Shown here: one piece after another, positions 10,895 through 20,773 of the stretch
Layout: each line of letters starts with the position of its first letter
Numbering within the stretch: the stretch's first letter is position 1
NCBI GenBank assembly: GCA_037367355.1
Contig: CM074696.1
Coordinates: 1,054,001-1,118,000 of the forward strand
Direction: 5' to 3'
DNA length: 64,000 bases
Source: Neoscytalidium dimidiatum
Lineage: Eukaryota > Ascomycota > Dothideomycetes > Botryosphaeriales > Botryosphaeriaceae
The notes under the pieces: model-generated
Told to the model about the DNA's origin: nothing
The model's input: the letters and a program-made list of their open reading frames with translations, nothing else
The model's database searches: none
Program-made: the position numbers and the translations under genes

Positions 10895-12258
10895 TTACAC
10901 CCGCAGCAGCTTGGCGGCATAGTCCACAATCAAAGGCTCCTGGGGGAACGACATCTCCTCGAGCTTCTGCGCGTAGGGTGTCGGCACCTCAGCACCGGTG
11001 ATACGGGCAGGGGGAGCTTGCAGGTAGTCGAAGCCGTACTCGCAGGTAAGAGCCATGATCTCGGCACCGATGCCAAACGACGGGAAATCAGAGGTGACGG
11101 ACAACAGGTGGCCGGTCTTCTTCACAGAGTTGATGATAGCTTCGACATCGAGGGGCTTGATGGAGCGAAGGTTAAGAACCTCAGCTTCGACGCCATACTT
11201 CTGCTTGAGCTGCTCGGCGGCAGCCAGCGACTGACCCACACAGCGAGAGATGGTGACGATGGTGAGATCCTTTCCGGGGCGCTCGATCTTCGCCTTGCCG
11301 AACTGTAATTCTGTTAGGCCATGTTTTCAAGCTTCTTAAAAGAGAATTCATACCGGGAGAACGAAGTCATCACGCTGGGCCTCCTCGCTCATGGGAAAGG
11401 TCAGACCGTACAAAAGCCTAGCAAGCGTTAGCCAACAGAAATCCCCTAATCGAGGAGTGCACCTACTCGTTCTCCAGCACGACAACAGGGTTGGGATCGC
11501 GGATGGCAGCCTTCAGGAGACCCTTGGCGTCCTCCGCGCTGTAGGGTGAGACGACCTTGAGACCGGGGATGCTGCCGTACCAGGCGGAGTAATCCTGCGA
11601 GTGCTGTGCGGCAACACCGGCAGCGAAGCCGTTGGGGCCACGGAAAGTGATGTTGCAGGGCTGGATACCACCGGACATGTAGTGGGTCTTCGCGGCGGAG
11701 TTGATGATCTGGTCAATGGCCTGCATGGCAAAGTTGAAGGTCATGAACTCGCAAATGGGGTGGAGACCAGCAAGAGCAGCGCCAACGGTCAGACCGCAGA
11801 AGCCGGACTCAGTGATGGGCGTGTCAATGACCCTCTTCTCGCCGAAGCGGTCGAGCAGGCCCTTGGTGACCTTGTAACTATAGCGCAGCAGATTTCGTCA
11901 GCATCGCGGTTCTTTCAAAGTTCCCCATGCCAATTCCTCTACCTGGTGGAGCTATTGGGCTCTGCCAATGCCAACGCTGAAGCTTCGGCGAATCCGCAGA
12001 CGGACTGGTGGGCACTTACGCTCCGTTGTACTGTGCGACCTCCTCGCCCATGACGAAGACCTTCTCGTTCCTCTCCATCTCTTCAACCATGGCCTCGTTG
12101 AGGGCCTCACGGACGGTCATCTCCTTGGTTCCGCTGGGGGTGGCATAGGCGCGCAGGGCAGGAAGGGCCTGCTTGGGGCGGAAGGCGGAGCGAACGGTGG
12201 TAGGCCGCGATGCCGCCAGCAGGCGGGAGGCGGGGCGGAATAGTCTGGCGGAGGACAT
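10895..12258 (-). CDS. PDB1: Pyruvate dehydrogenase E1 component, beta subunit, mitochondrial
   Basis: Mitochondrial matrix subunit that, with E1-alpha, decarboxylates pyruvate using thiamine diphosphate and feeds acetyl-CoA to the TCA cycle. Four exons give 373 aa exactly: 12258-12020, 11877-11467, 11417-11354 and 11302-10895. The N-terminal 35 residues are rich in Arg/Ala/Ser with no acidic residue, as in a matrix presequence. The mature protein starts near [14 protein letters not shown]. Family motifs include [51 protein letters not shown] and [19 protein letters not shown]. The length equals that of fungal PDB1. All introns are GT-AG and under 150 nt. Confidence 0.97.
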
Positions 12259-12917
12259 CGTTGCTTGAGAGAGGAAGAGGACGGGAGGGATTAGGGAGGA
12301 AAGGAGCGGGCGGCCGTGCAGCGATGAGGGCGGCTGTAGAGGTGGTTGTGGAAGAGAATCAGCTCAGCGCGAGTTGTTGCATCGCGGAAATTCTCGCCGC
12401 AACCCGCGCCCCAACCAACGCCGGCTCTCCGACGCGCCCACTCCCGTGTTGAGCCGCCCCGCCAACTCTATCGACGCCGCGGAAGCCATTGCACGCTGCT
12501 CCGAAGCTGTTGACGAACGGACGACAGGCAGGTCTGTTCATTGCGCACGCCGAGCAGCCCTGTTGCATCATCTCCAGTCCTCCGGACGCTGGAGCGTGGC
12601 CGAATGCGGCTCCGACGCGCGCGCGCCAGCTTCGGAGCTGTTGAGGCTATTCCGATATCTCTCGCTCAGGTCCCTGCTGACTGCACGCTTGGCCCGAGGA
12701 ACGACATCCTGTCTGACATGCATAACCGACATTCAATATTAGAGGCTGTGTGCAACTATATAAGGCCCAACCTGAAGCCGTAACAGAAAATCCATCTACG
12801 CGTACAGTAGCATCTAGAAGCGAAAAGCGTCCATCCAAGCCCGATGCTTGTGCAATGCATCGCCGAGATAATGCGACGATAAGCCCATCTTCCCCTTTCT
12901 ATCCGCTATGACTCCTT
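12259..12917. other. PDB1 promoter and ERG6 3' flank
   Basis: 659 bp between tandem minus-strand genes. A TATATAAGG stretch occurs at about 12757-12765, but it is 500 bp from the PDB1 ATG and in the opposite orientation, so I do not call it a promoter. No gene seen. Confidence 0.55.
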
Positions 12918-14172
12918 CTACGCCTTCGGCTTGCGGCCGACCATCAGATACATCGGCGTGAAGAGCTTCTCCTTACCGCCCGCAACGAGCGCATCGGCGG
13001 CAACCGCCAAGCTGTCCGCCGTCTTCTGCGTACCCTTCGGCGCTAGACCGAGCCACTCCAGCGTGCCGCAGAACTTGTGCGCCACTGCACGTCCGACCTT
13101 GTGCATTCTGGCAATGGTAAGAAGCTCCCAAATGGTGCCCATCTGCCTGAAGTCACCAGTCAGCGGCCAGTACCATGGCCGCGGGTCGTCGCGGTCGGCA
13201 AGATCCTCATTGAGCTCCAGCACGAAGCCGGCCTTCTTCATTGCCTCGAGAGCAACCTCAATCTTCTCCATATTGGAAATACCATCGCCGAGCTCAATGC
13301 CCAGACGGATCTCGCGGTGCTGCGGGTTGTCGTTGTCGTACTTGTCGGTCATGAGCCACTCATAGACACCAAAGACACCGCCAGGCTTCAAGACACGGAA
13401 GATCTCCGAGTAGATGCCCTCGAGCGATGGAGCATGGACGGTAGCCTCAATGGCATACACAGCGTCGAAGGTGTTGTCGGGGAACGACATTTGCTGTTGG
13501 GGCCGAGGTTAGCATGTGCGATCATCTTGGAAGAGTCCGTCTGAGACTTGCCATGAAATCGCCCTTGACGAACTTGAGCTTGTTCGCAAGACCCTCCTTC
13601 TGCGCGTACCAAGTCGCACGGTCAATTTGGTAGTCGTTGTTGTTCAGACCGGTGATGTTGGCACCGCTGAACTTGCAGATCTCCCTGGCAGGACCACCAA
13701 CACCGCAACCGACATCGAGCACTTCCATGTTGTCCTTGAGCTGCATAACGTGAGCAAGGTAGTGCTCATGGCGGGCAAGCGCTTGCTTGAAGGGCTCTCC
13801 ATAGGCGAAGCGGCAGAAGTGGAAGGACTGGGCCCAACCCATTTCGTAGAGGTCGGTGGCCAGGTTGTAGTAACTATAGCAGTGTCAAGAGGCAGGACGG
13901 TGGCGTGATGGACGGGTGATGACTTACTGCCTGGTAAGGGTGGCATATTCCTTCCTACGTGCCTCGCGGACTTCAGCAGTCTCCTCGGCAGCACCCTTGT
14001 TGTCCCAATGCTTGAAGTACTCGTCGACAGCAGCCTCTTGGGCGGCATTGGACTTTTTGTTCAACATGGCCCAGGTGCCACCGCGCACCTGGCCAGAGTT
14101 GCCGTGAAGGGCCTCCTTGTACTGGAGATCGCGTTGCTTGTCTTCCATCTCGAGGGCGGCTGGCGGCGACAT
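12918..14172 (-). CDS. ERG6: Sterol 24-C-methyltransferase
   Basis: Ergosterol-pathway enzyme that transfers methyl from S-adenosylmethionine to C-24 of zymosterol-type sterols, at the ER or lipid droplets. Three exons give 380 aa: 14172-13928, 13873-13552 and 13493-12918. The family N-terminus ([15 protein letters not shown]) decides the ATG at 14172. An in-frame ATG at 14280 would add 36 residues. Motifs seen are [23 protein letters not shown] motif [12 protein letters not shown] (residues 133-143), and [16 protein letters not shown]. The second intron (13551-13494) starts with GC, not GT: the donor is GCAAGT, and splicing there restores the conserved [11 protein letters not shown]. The gene is divergent from SLT11. 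Confidence 0.97.
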
Positions 14173-14998
14173 GTTGGGCGAAATTGGCGGGACTGGCCGG
14201 TATTTTGTGCTTGATTGGAACGGGTAGGTGGATTGAAAGTTCCGAGAGAACGGAAGAGCAAGTTGCGAGAAAGGCGGCACGGCAGAGAACGTGGAGAGGT
14301 GGAGGGAAATAAATCAGCTGTTTTAGGGGTCTGGGCGGCTCACCGCCGGCGCGAGATTGGAGAAATGAGCTGGCGTTCCTTGCAGCACGGGCCGAGCAGC
14401 TCTCAGATGCCGAAGATCAAGGGGGTGCCTTTCTTTCTTATCTGGGCAGGCGGTGGGAAACATGTGTATCTGCACCGCGGGAGCAGTCCTCCAGCCAGAA
14501 TGCAAACGATGAAGGCCAGGCTGTGCAGCCCATTGCTTCGACAGTGCTCCGGAATAAAGACCTCTAGCAGCGCTATCAATTTTTTTTTAAAACTTCGCCA
14601 ACCGTAAGTGCTCATGTTCAGTCCCCTCTGCTTGACAGCACCATAACGACTACAGACCAAGATCAAGCTCAGTTGAGCCTGGGACGATCAGCGTCAATGT
14701 CTTACAAGCATTGCAAGGGCACTGAATAGAAGTCTTTCTGGCCAGCGTGGCAGTGCTGGTGGCGAGTGTGAAGAACGCGTGTGTAGACTTATCAATCTAG
14801 TGCGTGCATGTGAAACAATACCGCTGTTACTAATCACCCCCAAGCACCCCATCTCTCGGATAGCGAAGAGCCGCCGCGTCCTGTCTGCCGACCAACTTTT
14901 GAGGTCATATCAACCACCAGCATCCGCCATCCGAGAACGCGGCGCCTACCAACCATCTTCGTTCCTCCATCCAAATACCACAACACCAGTCGCGCGCC
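14173..14998. other. Divergent promoter of ERG6 and SLT11
   Basis: 826 bp between two start codons. I see no gene. A stretch reading ATCACCCCCA (14833-14842) is close to a sterol-regulatory-element core but does not match it fully, so it is not called. Confidence 0.6.
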
Positions 14999-16162
14999 AT
15001 GCCGCCTCAAATCAAGCACGATCTCAACCGGTCTGGCTGGGAAAGCACCGACTTTCCCTCCGTCTGCGAACGCTGCCTCCCAGACAACCCATATGTGCAG
15101 ATGTTGAAGGAGGATTACGGTTCCGAATGCAAGATCTGTACCCGGCCCTTCACTGTCTTCAAGTGGAAAGCCGACCGTACCTCGCGCCAGAAGCGCACCA
15201 ACATCTGCCTTACATGCGCGCGCCTGAAGAACTGCTGCCAGTGCTGCATGCTCGACCTTTCCTTTGGCTTGCCCATCGTTGTCAGAGACGCGGCCCTCAA
15301 GATGGTTGCACCCGGTCCTCAGAGCAACATCAACCGCGAGTATTATGCGCAGAACCACGAGAAGGAAATCGAGGAGGGGAGAGGCGCAATAGAGGAGTAC
15401 GAAAAAACGGACGAGAAAGCGAGGGACTTGCTCCGACGCCTGGCGCAGAGTGAGCCATACTACAAGAAACAACGGAGGCTGGAACTTGAGGCGGAAGAGG
15501 TGAACAAGGATGGACAGAAAGCGCTGCCAGCGCCTGAAGGTGCCGACAATCAGCTTCAGCTGCACAGGGCGGGACCCATTCGGACGAAGGATACCAAGGC
15601 TGGCCCGGCTGGCGCACGCGGGCCACTCAGTCGCACTGGACGGGGAGCACGAGGATTTCCGAGCGCCGCGCAGTTGGCACCACGACCTGAGGATATCCTA
15701 CCACCGGCCGATAAGAAGATCACTTCGCTGTTCATCACGGGCGTTGAAGATGATCTTCCTGAGCACGAAATTCGGAACTTTTTTACCAAGTTCGGCCAGC
15801 TTCGCTCGCTAGTTTGCTCACACCGGTCGCATTGCGCCTTCGTCAACTATCTGAACAGAAATTCTGCTGAGAAGGCGGCTGAGGCTTGCCAGGGCAGGGC
15901 TGTTGTAAAGGGTGTGCCTCTCCGGGTCCAGTGGGGTAAGCCGAAACCCTTGGACACGATGGAACGGGAAGAGCGGATTGCGCACGCAAGAGCAGGGAGG
16001 CAAGCGAGAGATGCTGTTGCTGCTGCATCTGGTGGCCACAGCTCAACCGCGGCAGGCTCATCTTCTGCAGAAGCACCGCAGGAGGATCTCGACAGCCTCG
16101 CTGCAATTGCGCCACCGCCAGGTTCAGATGAAGTGAACTACGCGAGTCTGGCCGGAAATTAA
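14999..16162 (+). CDS. SLT11: Pre-mRNA-splicing factor SLT11/ECM2 (Cwf5/RBM22 family)
   Basis: Spliceosome component that stabilises U2/U6 and the active-site RNA during activation. Intronless, 387 aa. The N-terminal Cys-rich zinc region (about residues 20-85) contains CERCLPDNPYVQMLKEDYG, CKICTRPFTVFKW and CLTCARLKNCCQCCMLDL. A charged linker with a coiled-coil-like segment follows. An RRM (about residues 240-315) begins SLFITGVEDDLPEHEIRNFF; the usual second-strand motif is CAFVNYLNR and the end is VQWGKPKPL. The C-terminus is Ala/Ser-rich. The start at 14999 gives the conserved MPPQIKHDLNRSGWE. Length is typical for fungal Slt11. Confidence 0.95.
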   Translation: MPPQIKHDLNRSGWESTDFPSVCERCLPDNPYVQMLKEDYGSECKICTRPFTVFKWKADRTSRQKRTNICLTCARLKNCCQCCMLDLSFGLPIVVRDAALKMVAPGPQSNINREYYAQNHEKEIEEGRGAIEEYEKTDEKARDLLRRLAQSEPYYKKQRRLELEAEEVNKDGQKALPAPEGADNQLQLHRAGPIRTKDTKAGPAGARGPLSRTGRGARGFPSAAQLAPRPEDILPPADKKITSLFITGVEDDLPEHEIRNFFTKFGQLRSLVCSHRSHCAFVNYLNRNSAEKAAEACQGRAVVKGVPLRVQWGKPKPLDTMEREERIAHARAGRQARDAVAAASGGHSSTAAGSSSAEAPQEDLDSLAAIAPPPGSDEVNYASLAGN

Positions 16163-16371
16163 AGAGAGCGGTTTATTCACCAGTAATTCTAGTCTCAGGA
16201 TTATTTGAGGCATGGCTTAATCATTCATGGCCTTTCATTGCCATTGTAGCCAGGTTCGTACGAGCGGGCATGCATTGAAGGTGTTTGTGGCGTTAAAAAG
16301 CGGAAACGGAATTGAAAGTTGGGGAGTTTTGACCGGGTATCACATGTATGCGCCATGGAAATGGAACAATA

Positions 16372-16825
16372 TCAAGCTGAGCAGCATTTCACTCCTGCCA
16401 ATGTATTCTTCCCCGTGTTCTGCTTGATTGTCTCGTTATCGCCACGCTCCGTGTGCTCGTGTATCCTCAGCTCTGCAAGTGTAGGATTCAGTCAGCCAAG
16501 TGACCTCTGTGTAAGAACGTCCAGACATACTGTATTTGCCATCTTCGCTGGCCTGGCCTTGCACAACATTCTCCCTCAGAAACTTAGCGACCTCGTTTGC
16601 GTGGGATATTTGCTTCGTTGCCTCTTCGCTGTTTGGCTCGAGAGTGCGACTGGCGTCAAAATCGTCCCTTGCTTTCGCCCGGGCGGCAGACATAATGGCG
16701 AGATCGCCTGTGGCAGCAGAGTTAGCAGAGTCAAACTTTCAGATATTAACCGCGCCGGAAAGAATTGTACCCTGAAAAGCGAGCCGGGTGGCCCGCAGAA
16801 TGTTTCTGTAAGCTACGAGAGCCAT
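16372..16825 (-). CDS. MZM1: Mitochondrial zinc maintenance protein / complex III assembly factor Mzm1
   Basis: Small LYR-family matrix chaperone that binds the Rieske iron-sulfur protein before its insertion into complex III. Three exons give 110 aa exactly: 16825-16771, 16707-16531 and 16472-16372. The N-terminus [19 protein letters not shown] carries the AYR variant of the LYR motif; [16 protein letters not shown] follows. The helix ending [13 protein letters not shown] and the terminal exon reading [16 protein letters not shown] are family hallmarks. Introns are 63 and 58 nt, GT-AG. It converges on SLT11 with 209 bp between stops and is divergent from LNP1 (314 bp). Confidence 0.93.
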
Positions 16826-17139
16826 CTTTAGTAGGAATCGGGCGTTCCGACAGCAAAGCGGATTGGCGCTGGCGGTTCCGAAGCTTTGCGGATGGCGGGT
16901 GAGCGAAGTGGAATCTTGAGGCGACACGAGGTCAGGGCGCCATAAATTGGCTTACGTAACAAAGCATGTTTCGCTTGAAGGCGGAAGACCGACAAGGCAT
17001 CCCTGCTGATCGAGGATTGACGTAGGACAGGAAAGAAGCCACGCGCCGCGCATCCGCCGCCTCCAAACAATGTTCAACACTGAGCTTCCCCGCTCCCTCT
17101 AGCGCTACAACCTCCCAACCGCGCTCCTTACTCGGCACC
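16826..17139. other. Divergent promoter of MZM1 and LNP1
   Basis: 314 bp shared upstream region. No motif I can name with confidence. Confidence 0.6.
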
Positions 17140-18418
17140 ATGGTGTCTCTCTGGCCATGGCGGGTGAGTACAAGCTCTTGACAACTTCACGTCCGGATAG
17201 GAGCTGCAGTCGCACTGATCCGTGAACCTAGGATGATACTTCCGCCGCGGGCTTCGAGAAGACACTTTCAGCTCTGTCCACCAAAATCACGAAAGCCGGT
17301 GCTCGCGGCGACCGTCTACGCCAGAGCTCCCGCAAAATCAAGGTCATGTGGACCTTGTACACCACCTTTGCCTACATCCTTGCAGCCCTTATTCTGACCC
17401 TGATCACCGGCTGGCGAAATTGGGGCCCTGTTGAGTATACGGGTATGGCCGGCGGCCCACTCATGTGCGTATTCTCCCGCGCATAGCTGTCAACGTCCCT
17501 TCTAACATAGGACCTAGTATTTATGGCGTCCGTCAGGCATTGGCTGCCTACTTCAACTATCGCATCGCGAATACCCAATCCTACCTTGACAACCTCTATA
17601 AGGAGCGCGACGCTACGATCGAGAAGCTCAAGGAAGCTACCAAATACAACTCGACGCAACAGTTGCTGGAGAAATACGGCACGCCGCGGCACTCCCCGAA
17701 GAAGGAGCCTTCTACGCCCGACCAGCGTCGACCTTCAGGGGATGACCGGCCTTCTTCGTCCGCCAGCGCACACCCAGGCCGCACTGGCTTCGCCCCACCA
17801 CCCACGGCCAACATCCCTCGCAACAATCTTACTCCCGCACCTGAAGGCGGATCCTCCCGCCCTGTCACCCCCGGCGAGGTCCAACCTTTCTCACCCTTCT
17901 CCACTGGGCAGTCGCAACCATACCCGGCAGTAGGCCCGCAAACCGGAGGACCTCTAGCAGGTGCGCCAAACGCCGAGTTCGCGCCGAATGCGTTCCCTGC
18001 ACAATACGCGCCGGAGTCGCCAAGAGGGCCGCAATGGTACGATCGCATTTTGGATGTCCTGCTGGGCGAAGACGAGACACAGCCAAAGAATCGCTTTGTG
18101 CTCATCTGCGCACACTGCCGCCTCGTCAATGGCCAGGCGCCGCCGGGGACGAAGTCGTTGGAAGATCTTGGCAAATGGAAGTGCATGGGCTGTGGCGGCT
18201 GGAACGGCCAAGAGAATGAGGCGCAGAAACTTGTCGCCCAGATCCATCGCCAGGAAGCCGCCAACTCAAACGAGAAGGAGAGCGGCAACGATGGTGTTTC
18301 TGGAAAGCCATTGTGGAAAGTTACCGATGCTTCGGCGGAGAACAGCGAGGAATCGGGGGATGAAGACGAGCCGCCATCCAGATCGACAAGAAGCAGGACT
18401 AAGGGAAAGAAAAGGTGA
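17140..18418 (+). CDS. LNP1: ER junction protein Lunapark homologue
   Basis: ER membrane protein that stabilises three-way tubule junctions. Three exons give 385 aa exactly: 17140-17163, 17232-17464 and 17518-18418. The 8-codon first exon (MVSLWPWR) joins DDTSAAGFEKTLSALSTKI. Two hydrophobic segments follow: about residues 44-66 (WTLYTTFAYILAALILTL) and about 82-98 (LIIYGVRQALAAYF), then the coiled-coil-like NTQSYLDNLYKERDATIEKL. The middle is a Pro/Ser/Gly-rich linker. The Lunapark zinc ribbon is intact: CAHC and CMGC about 30 residues apart, ahead of an acidic, then basic tail. Intron 2 has two AGs close together at its 3' end; the second (17516-17517) is the one that keeps the frame. Confidence 0.95.
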
Positions 18419-18985
18419 AGGGATAAGGTATCTTTTTCTTCTTCCTTGGACAAACATATTCATTTGAAATTCCCTGCTACAATGGTGCGGCTCAGAGGTT
18501 TCTTTCCATTGTTTTATCTCTTTCTCTCTAAATTTCTCTTTTGTGCCTTCAATATTTTGTTTTATTAGCATCATTCGGCATAGGTAAGGCGTTGAAACAA
18601 ACAGAGATTAGTCTCTTTGTAGTAGCAGAAATACCCTTCTGTATTTCATACAACGCTTTCTTTGCTCTGCCATCACTGTCTTCCCTATATACCCCATGCA
18701 TTTCGCATGGAGCATTGTGAGTCATCCATACCCTATCAGTTAAACAAGAAAGTAATCTCCACTGATCTATGACTTTTCCGCAGATTGGGGGGTTGAAGCA
18801 ATCGCCTAGATTGACGCTTCAGCTCCCCATGTGAATACGTTTTCTCTTGAACAATTTGTACTGTATTTCCTGTTCCTCTGTGTACTATCTGTCCCCGTTA
18901 TGCCTGTTCTGAATACACCTGCGCCGATTTGGGTATATTAAGACATGAAAAGTAAGAGCAAGGAATAGCCCGAGCGGTCTGACAC
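18419..18985. other. Convergent 3' region
   Basis: 567 bp of AT-richer DNA between converging genes. Presumed 3' UTRs; no gene seen. Confidence 0.6.
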
Positions 18986-20773
18986 CTATGCGCCAGGACC
19001 ATGACTGTTGCTGCGAGGCAGCTGGTCTACTCCTTCCGAGACAAAGGCAATACCAGAGCTAAATGGGGAAGGAGCGCGCCTAAGGGCAGCTGATGTACCC
19101 CTGCTGTTGACTAGTATGCGAGGGCGAGCTGGGTGAATAGTGCCTAGCCTGCGGCGAACGTGTGGACCAATGTCTTCCAAGAAGTAAATTGGACGGTAAA
19201 TCATTTCATCGGAGATCTCCTCATAGTCTTCTGTCGTCTCGATGCGCCCCGAAGATTTCAAGTCCACGTCGCAGAACCTGCTGCTCGAGCCTTCCTTGTC
19301 ACCTGTGTTGAAGAACTGGTCGCTACTGCTATTACCTTTCGATGATAGGACCTCCTGCTCCTGGTTAAGAACACGCAGTCCCTCAGTAACGACCACATCA
19401 TCTTCGGACAGTTCGGAACCCTGGCTCTCGTCATCGTTGTAAGGGGAGGGGCGATAGGGACCGTCACTATTAGAGAACTCGGTGCCTTGGCCTACCTCCT
19501 CCCCAACTTCCGGTTCCTCGTCGTAATACTGTAATCTGTTTCTGGCTCCCCAGACGCTGGCGTTCCTCACCATATCGGTCATCATGTCGTGAGCGTTCGC
19601 CGCCATGATCGCGCCCCCGACATACGCTCCGGCGCGCGCCACCTCCGCTCCCATGCGAGCCGCCTCCATAACGTTCTCGCCTACCTTGGCTACAGTTTGT
19701 CCGACCTTAGTAGCGGTGTTTCGGGCCCTGCGAGCCCCCTCTCCAAGGAACTGCGCGCCGCGGGTCCTCGGCGACGGCGGCGGCCTCTGCCACTTGTGGT
19801 GATCGTATGCGTCGTCGGAGGAGACTTCTGCGGCATCGAAGATCAGGAAAAAGGAATCGTCCTCGCGGGAGGTGCAGTGGTGGCGTCCAGCCTGGGGACT
19901 GCTGTCACGCGTGTGTGGATATACTCCGTGAACGGTCGTGCCGGTGCTGTCGTCGCTGCAGTCCGAGCAGGGGACGTGCTCGAATGGCTCGTCAAAAGGC
20001 TCGAGAGACTGGTCTTCGAGGTCATTGCGGTGGGTGCCTTCAGTAAGATATTGGATCGATGACAGAGATGGCATCGAGGGAAGTGAGGGTAGCTGGTTTG
20101 CCAGTTTGTAAGGGATCCAGCGGGAAGACTTGTTGGTTGTGTTGCCCTTTTTCGGGGGAGCTTCGATGGCCCTGCTGTTTAGAGCGCCGCGAGCATTCTT
20201 CTGGGCACCGCTTTGGCCAGACCCTTGGCTAGAGGTTCGGCCCTGAAAGCACCTGTCACCACTGAAGCGGAGACTGCTCGGCATGTTGGGCATATTGGAG
20301 ATGGCAGTGTCCACCCAAGCGGAGGCAACGCCGGTTGAACCACCGCAACTCTCAGCAGCGCTAGATTTCGGAAGCCTCGAGGCGCGCTGTAAGGAAGAAG
20401 GTTGGAGAGAAGTGCTGGTGACCCTTTTCGGCGCGCTCTGGTGCCTATCCTTACAGGCATTGTGAGCATCAGGTCCTCCCCTGGTGTCGATGTCGCGGCC
20501 GGTAGCGTTCAGTGTCAGCGAGCGGAGGAGAGCACTGTTCGAATTGTACTTCTTGGAGACCGGCAGACGCCTACGGTTGCCATTCTCAGGTCCTGAGCAT
20601 CCGGAGATCCGCGATGAGATGCAGTAATTAGGTGAGGAAGAGCTAGAGGGCATGGCGTTGCTGAATCCGTCGCTGTTGCTATGGATGGTGTCGCGGACGT
20701 TTTTGTGGTTGGAGTAGTCGGAAGATCCTTGATTGCACTGGCCCGCAGGCGACCTTTGGAGATTGGGAATCAT
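18986..20773 (-). CDS. Hypothetical Ser-rich, mostly disordered protein
   Basis: Unbroken frame of 595 codons on the minus strand, with no overlapping credible frame, so I take it as real. No family recognised. The first 300 residues are Ser/Asn/Gly-rich and low complexity. The one ordered-looking segment (about residues 360-410) is an Ala/Gly/Val/Met-rich helix-like stretch, including GQTVAKVGENVMEAARMGAE and GAYVGGAIMAANAHDMM. Glycine-zipper-like spacing suggests a membrane-active or packing helix, but this is inference. Acidic Ser/Glu-rich stretches follow, and the C-terminus holds YRPIYFLEDIGPHVRRRLG. No signal peptide. Could be lineage-specific. Confidence 0.65.
   Translation of the reverse strand: MIPNLQRSPAGQCNQGSSDYSNHKNVRDTIHSNSDGFSNAMPSSSSSPNYCISSRISGCSGPENGNRRRLPVSKKYNSNSALLRSLTLNATGRDIDTRGGPDAHNACKDRHQSAPKRVTSTSLQPSSLQRASRLPKSSAAESCGGSTGVASAWVDTAISNMPNMPSSLRFSGDRCFQGRTSSQGSGQSGAQKNARGALNSRAIEAPPKKGNTTNKSSRWIPYKLANQLPSLPSMPSLSSIQYLTEGTHRNDLEDQSLEPFDEPFEHVPCSDCSDDSTGTTVHGVYPHTRDSSPQAGRHHCTSREDDSFFLIFDAAEVSSDDAYDHHKWQRPPPSPRTRGAQFLGEGARRARNTATKVGQTVAKVGENVMEAARMGAEVARAGAYVGGAIMAANAHDMMTDMVRNASVWGARNRLQYYDEEPEVGEEVGQGTEFSNSDGPYRPSPYNDDESQGSELSEDDVVVTEGLRVLNQEQEVLSSKGNSSSDQFFNTGDKEGSSSRFCDVDLKSSGRIETTEDYEEISDEMIYRPIYFLEDIGPHVRRRLGTIHPARPRILVNSRGTSAALRRAPSPFSSGIAFVSEGVDQLPRSNSHGPGA

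Noticed and set aside
14833..14842. Sterol-regulatory-element-like ATCACCCCCA upstream of ERG6
   Set aside because: Does not fit the full consensus and lies 660 bp from the ERG6 start, nearer SLT11.
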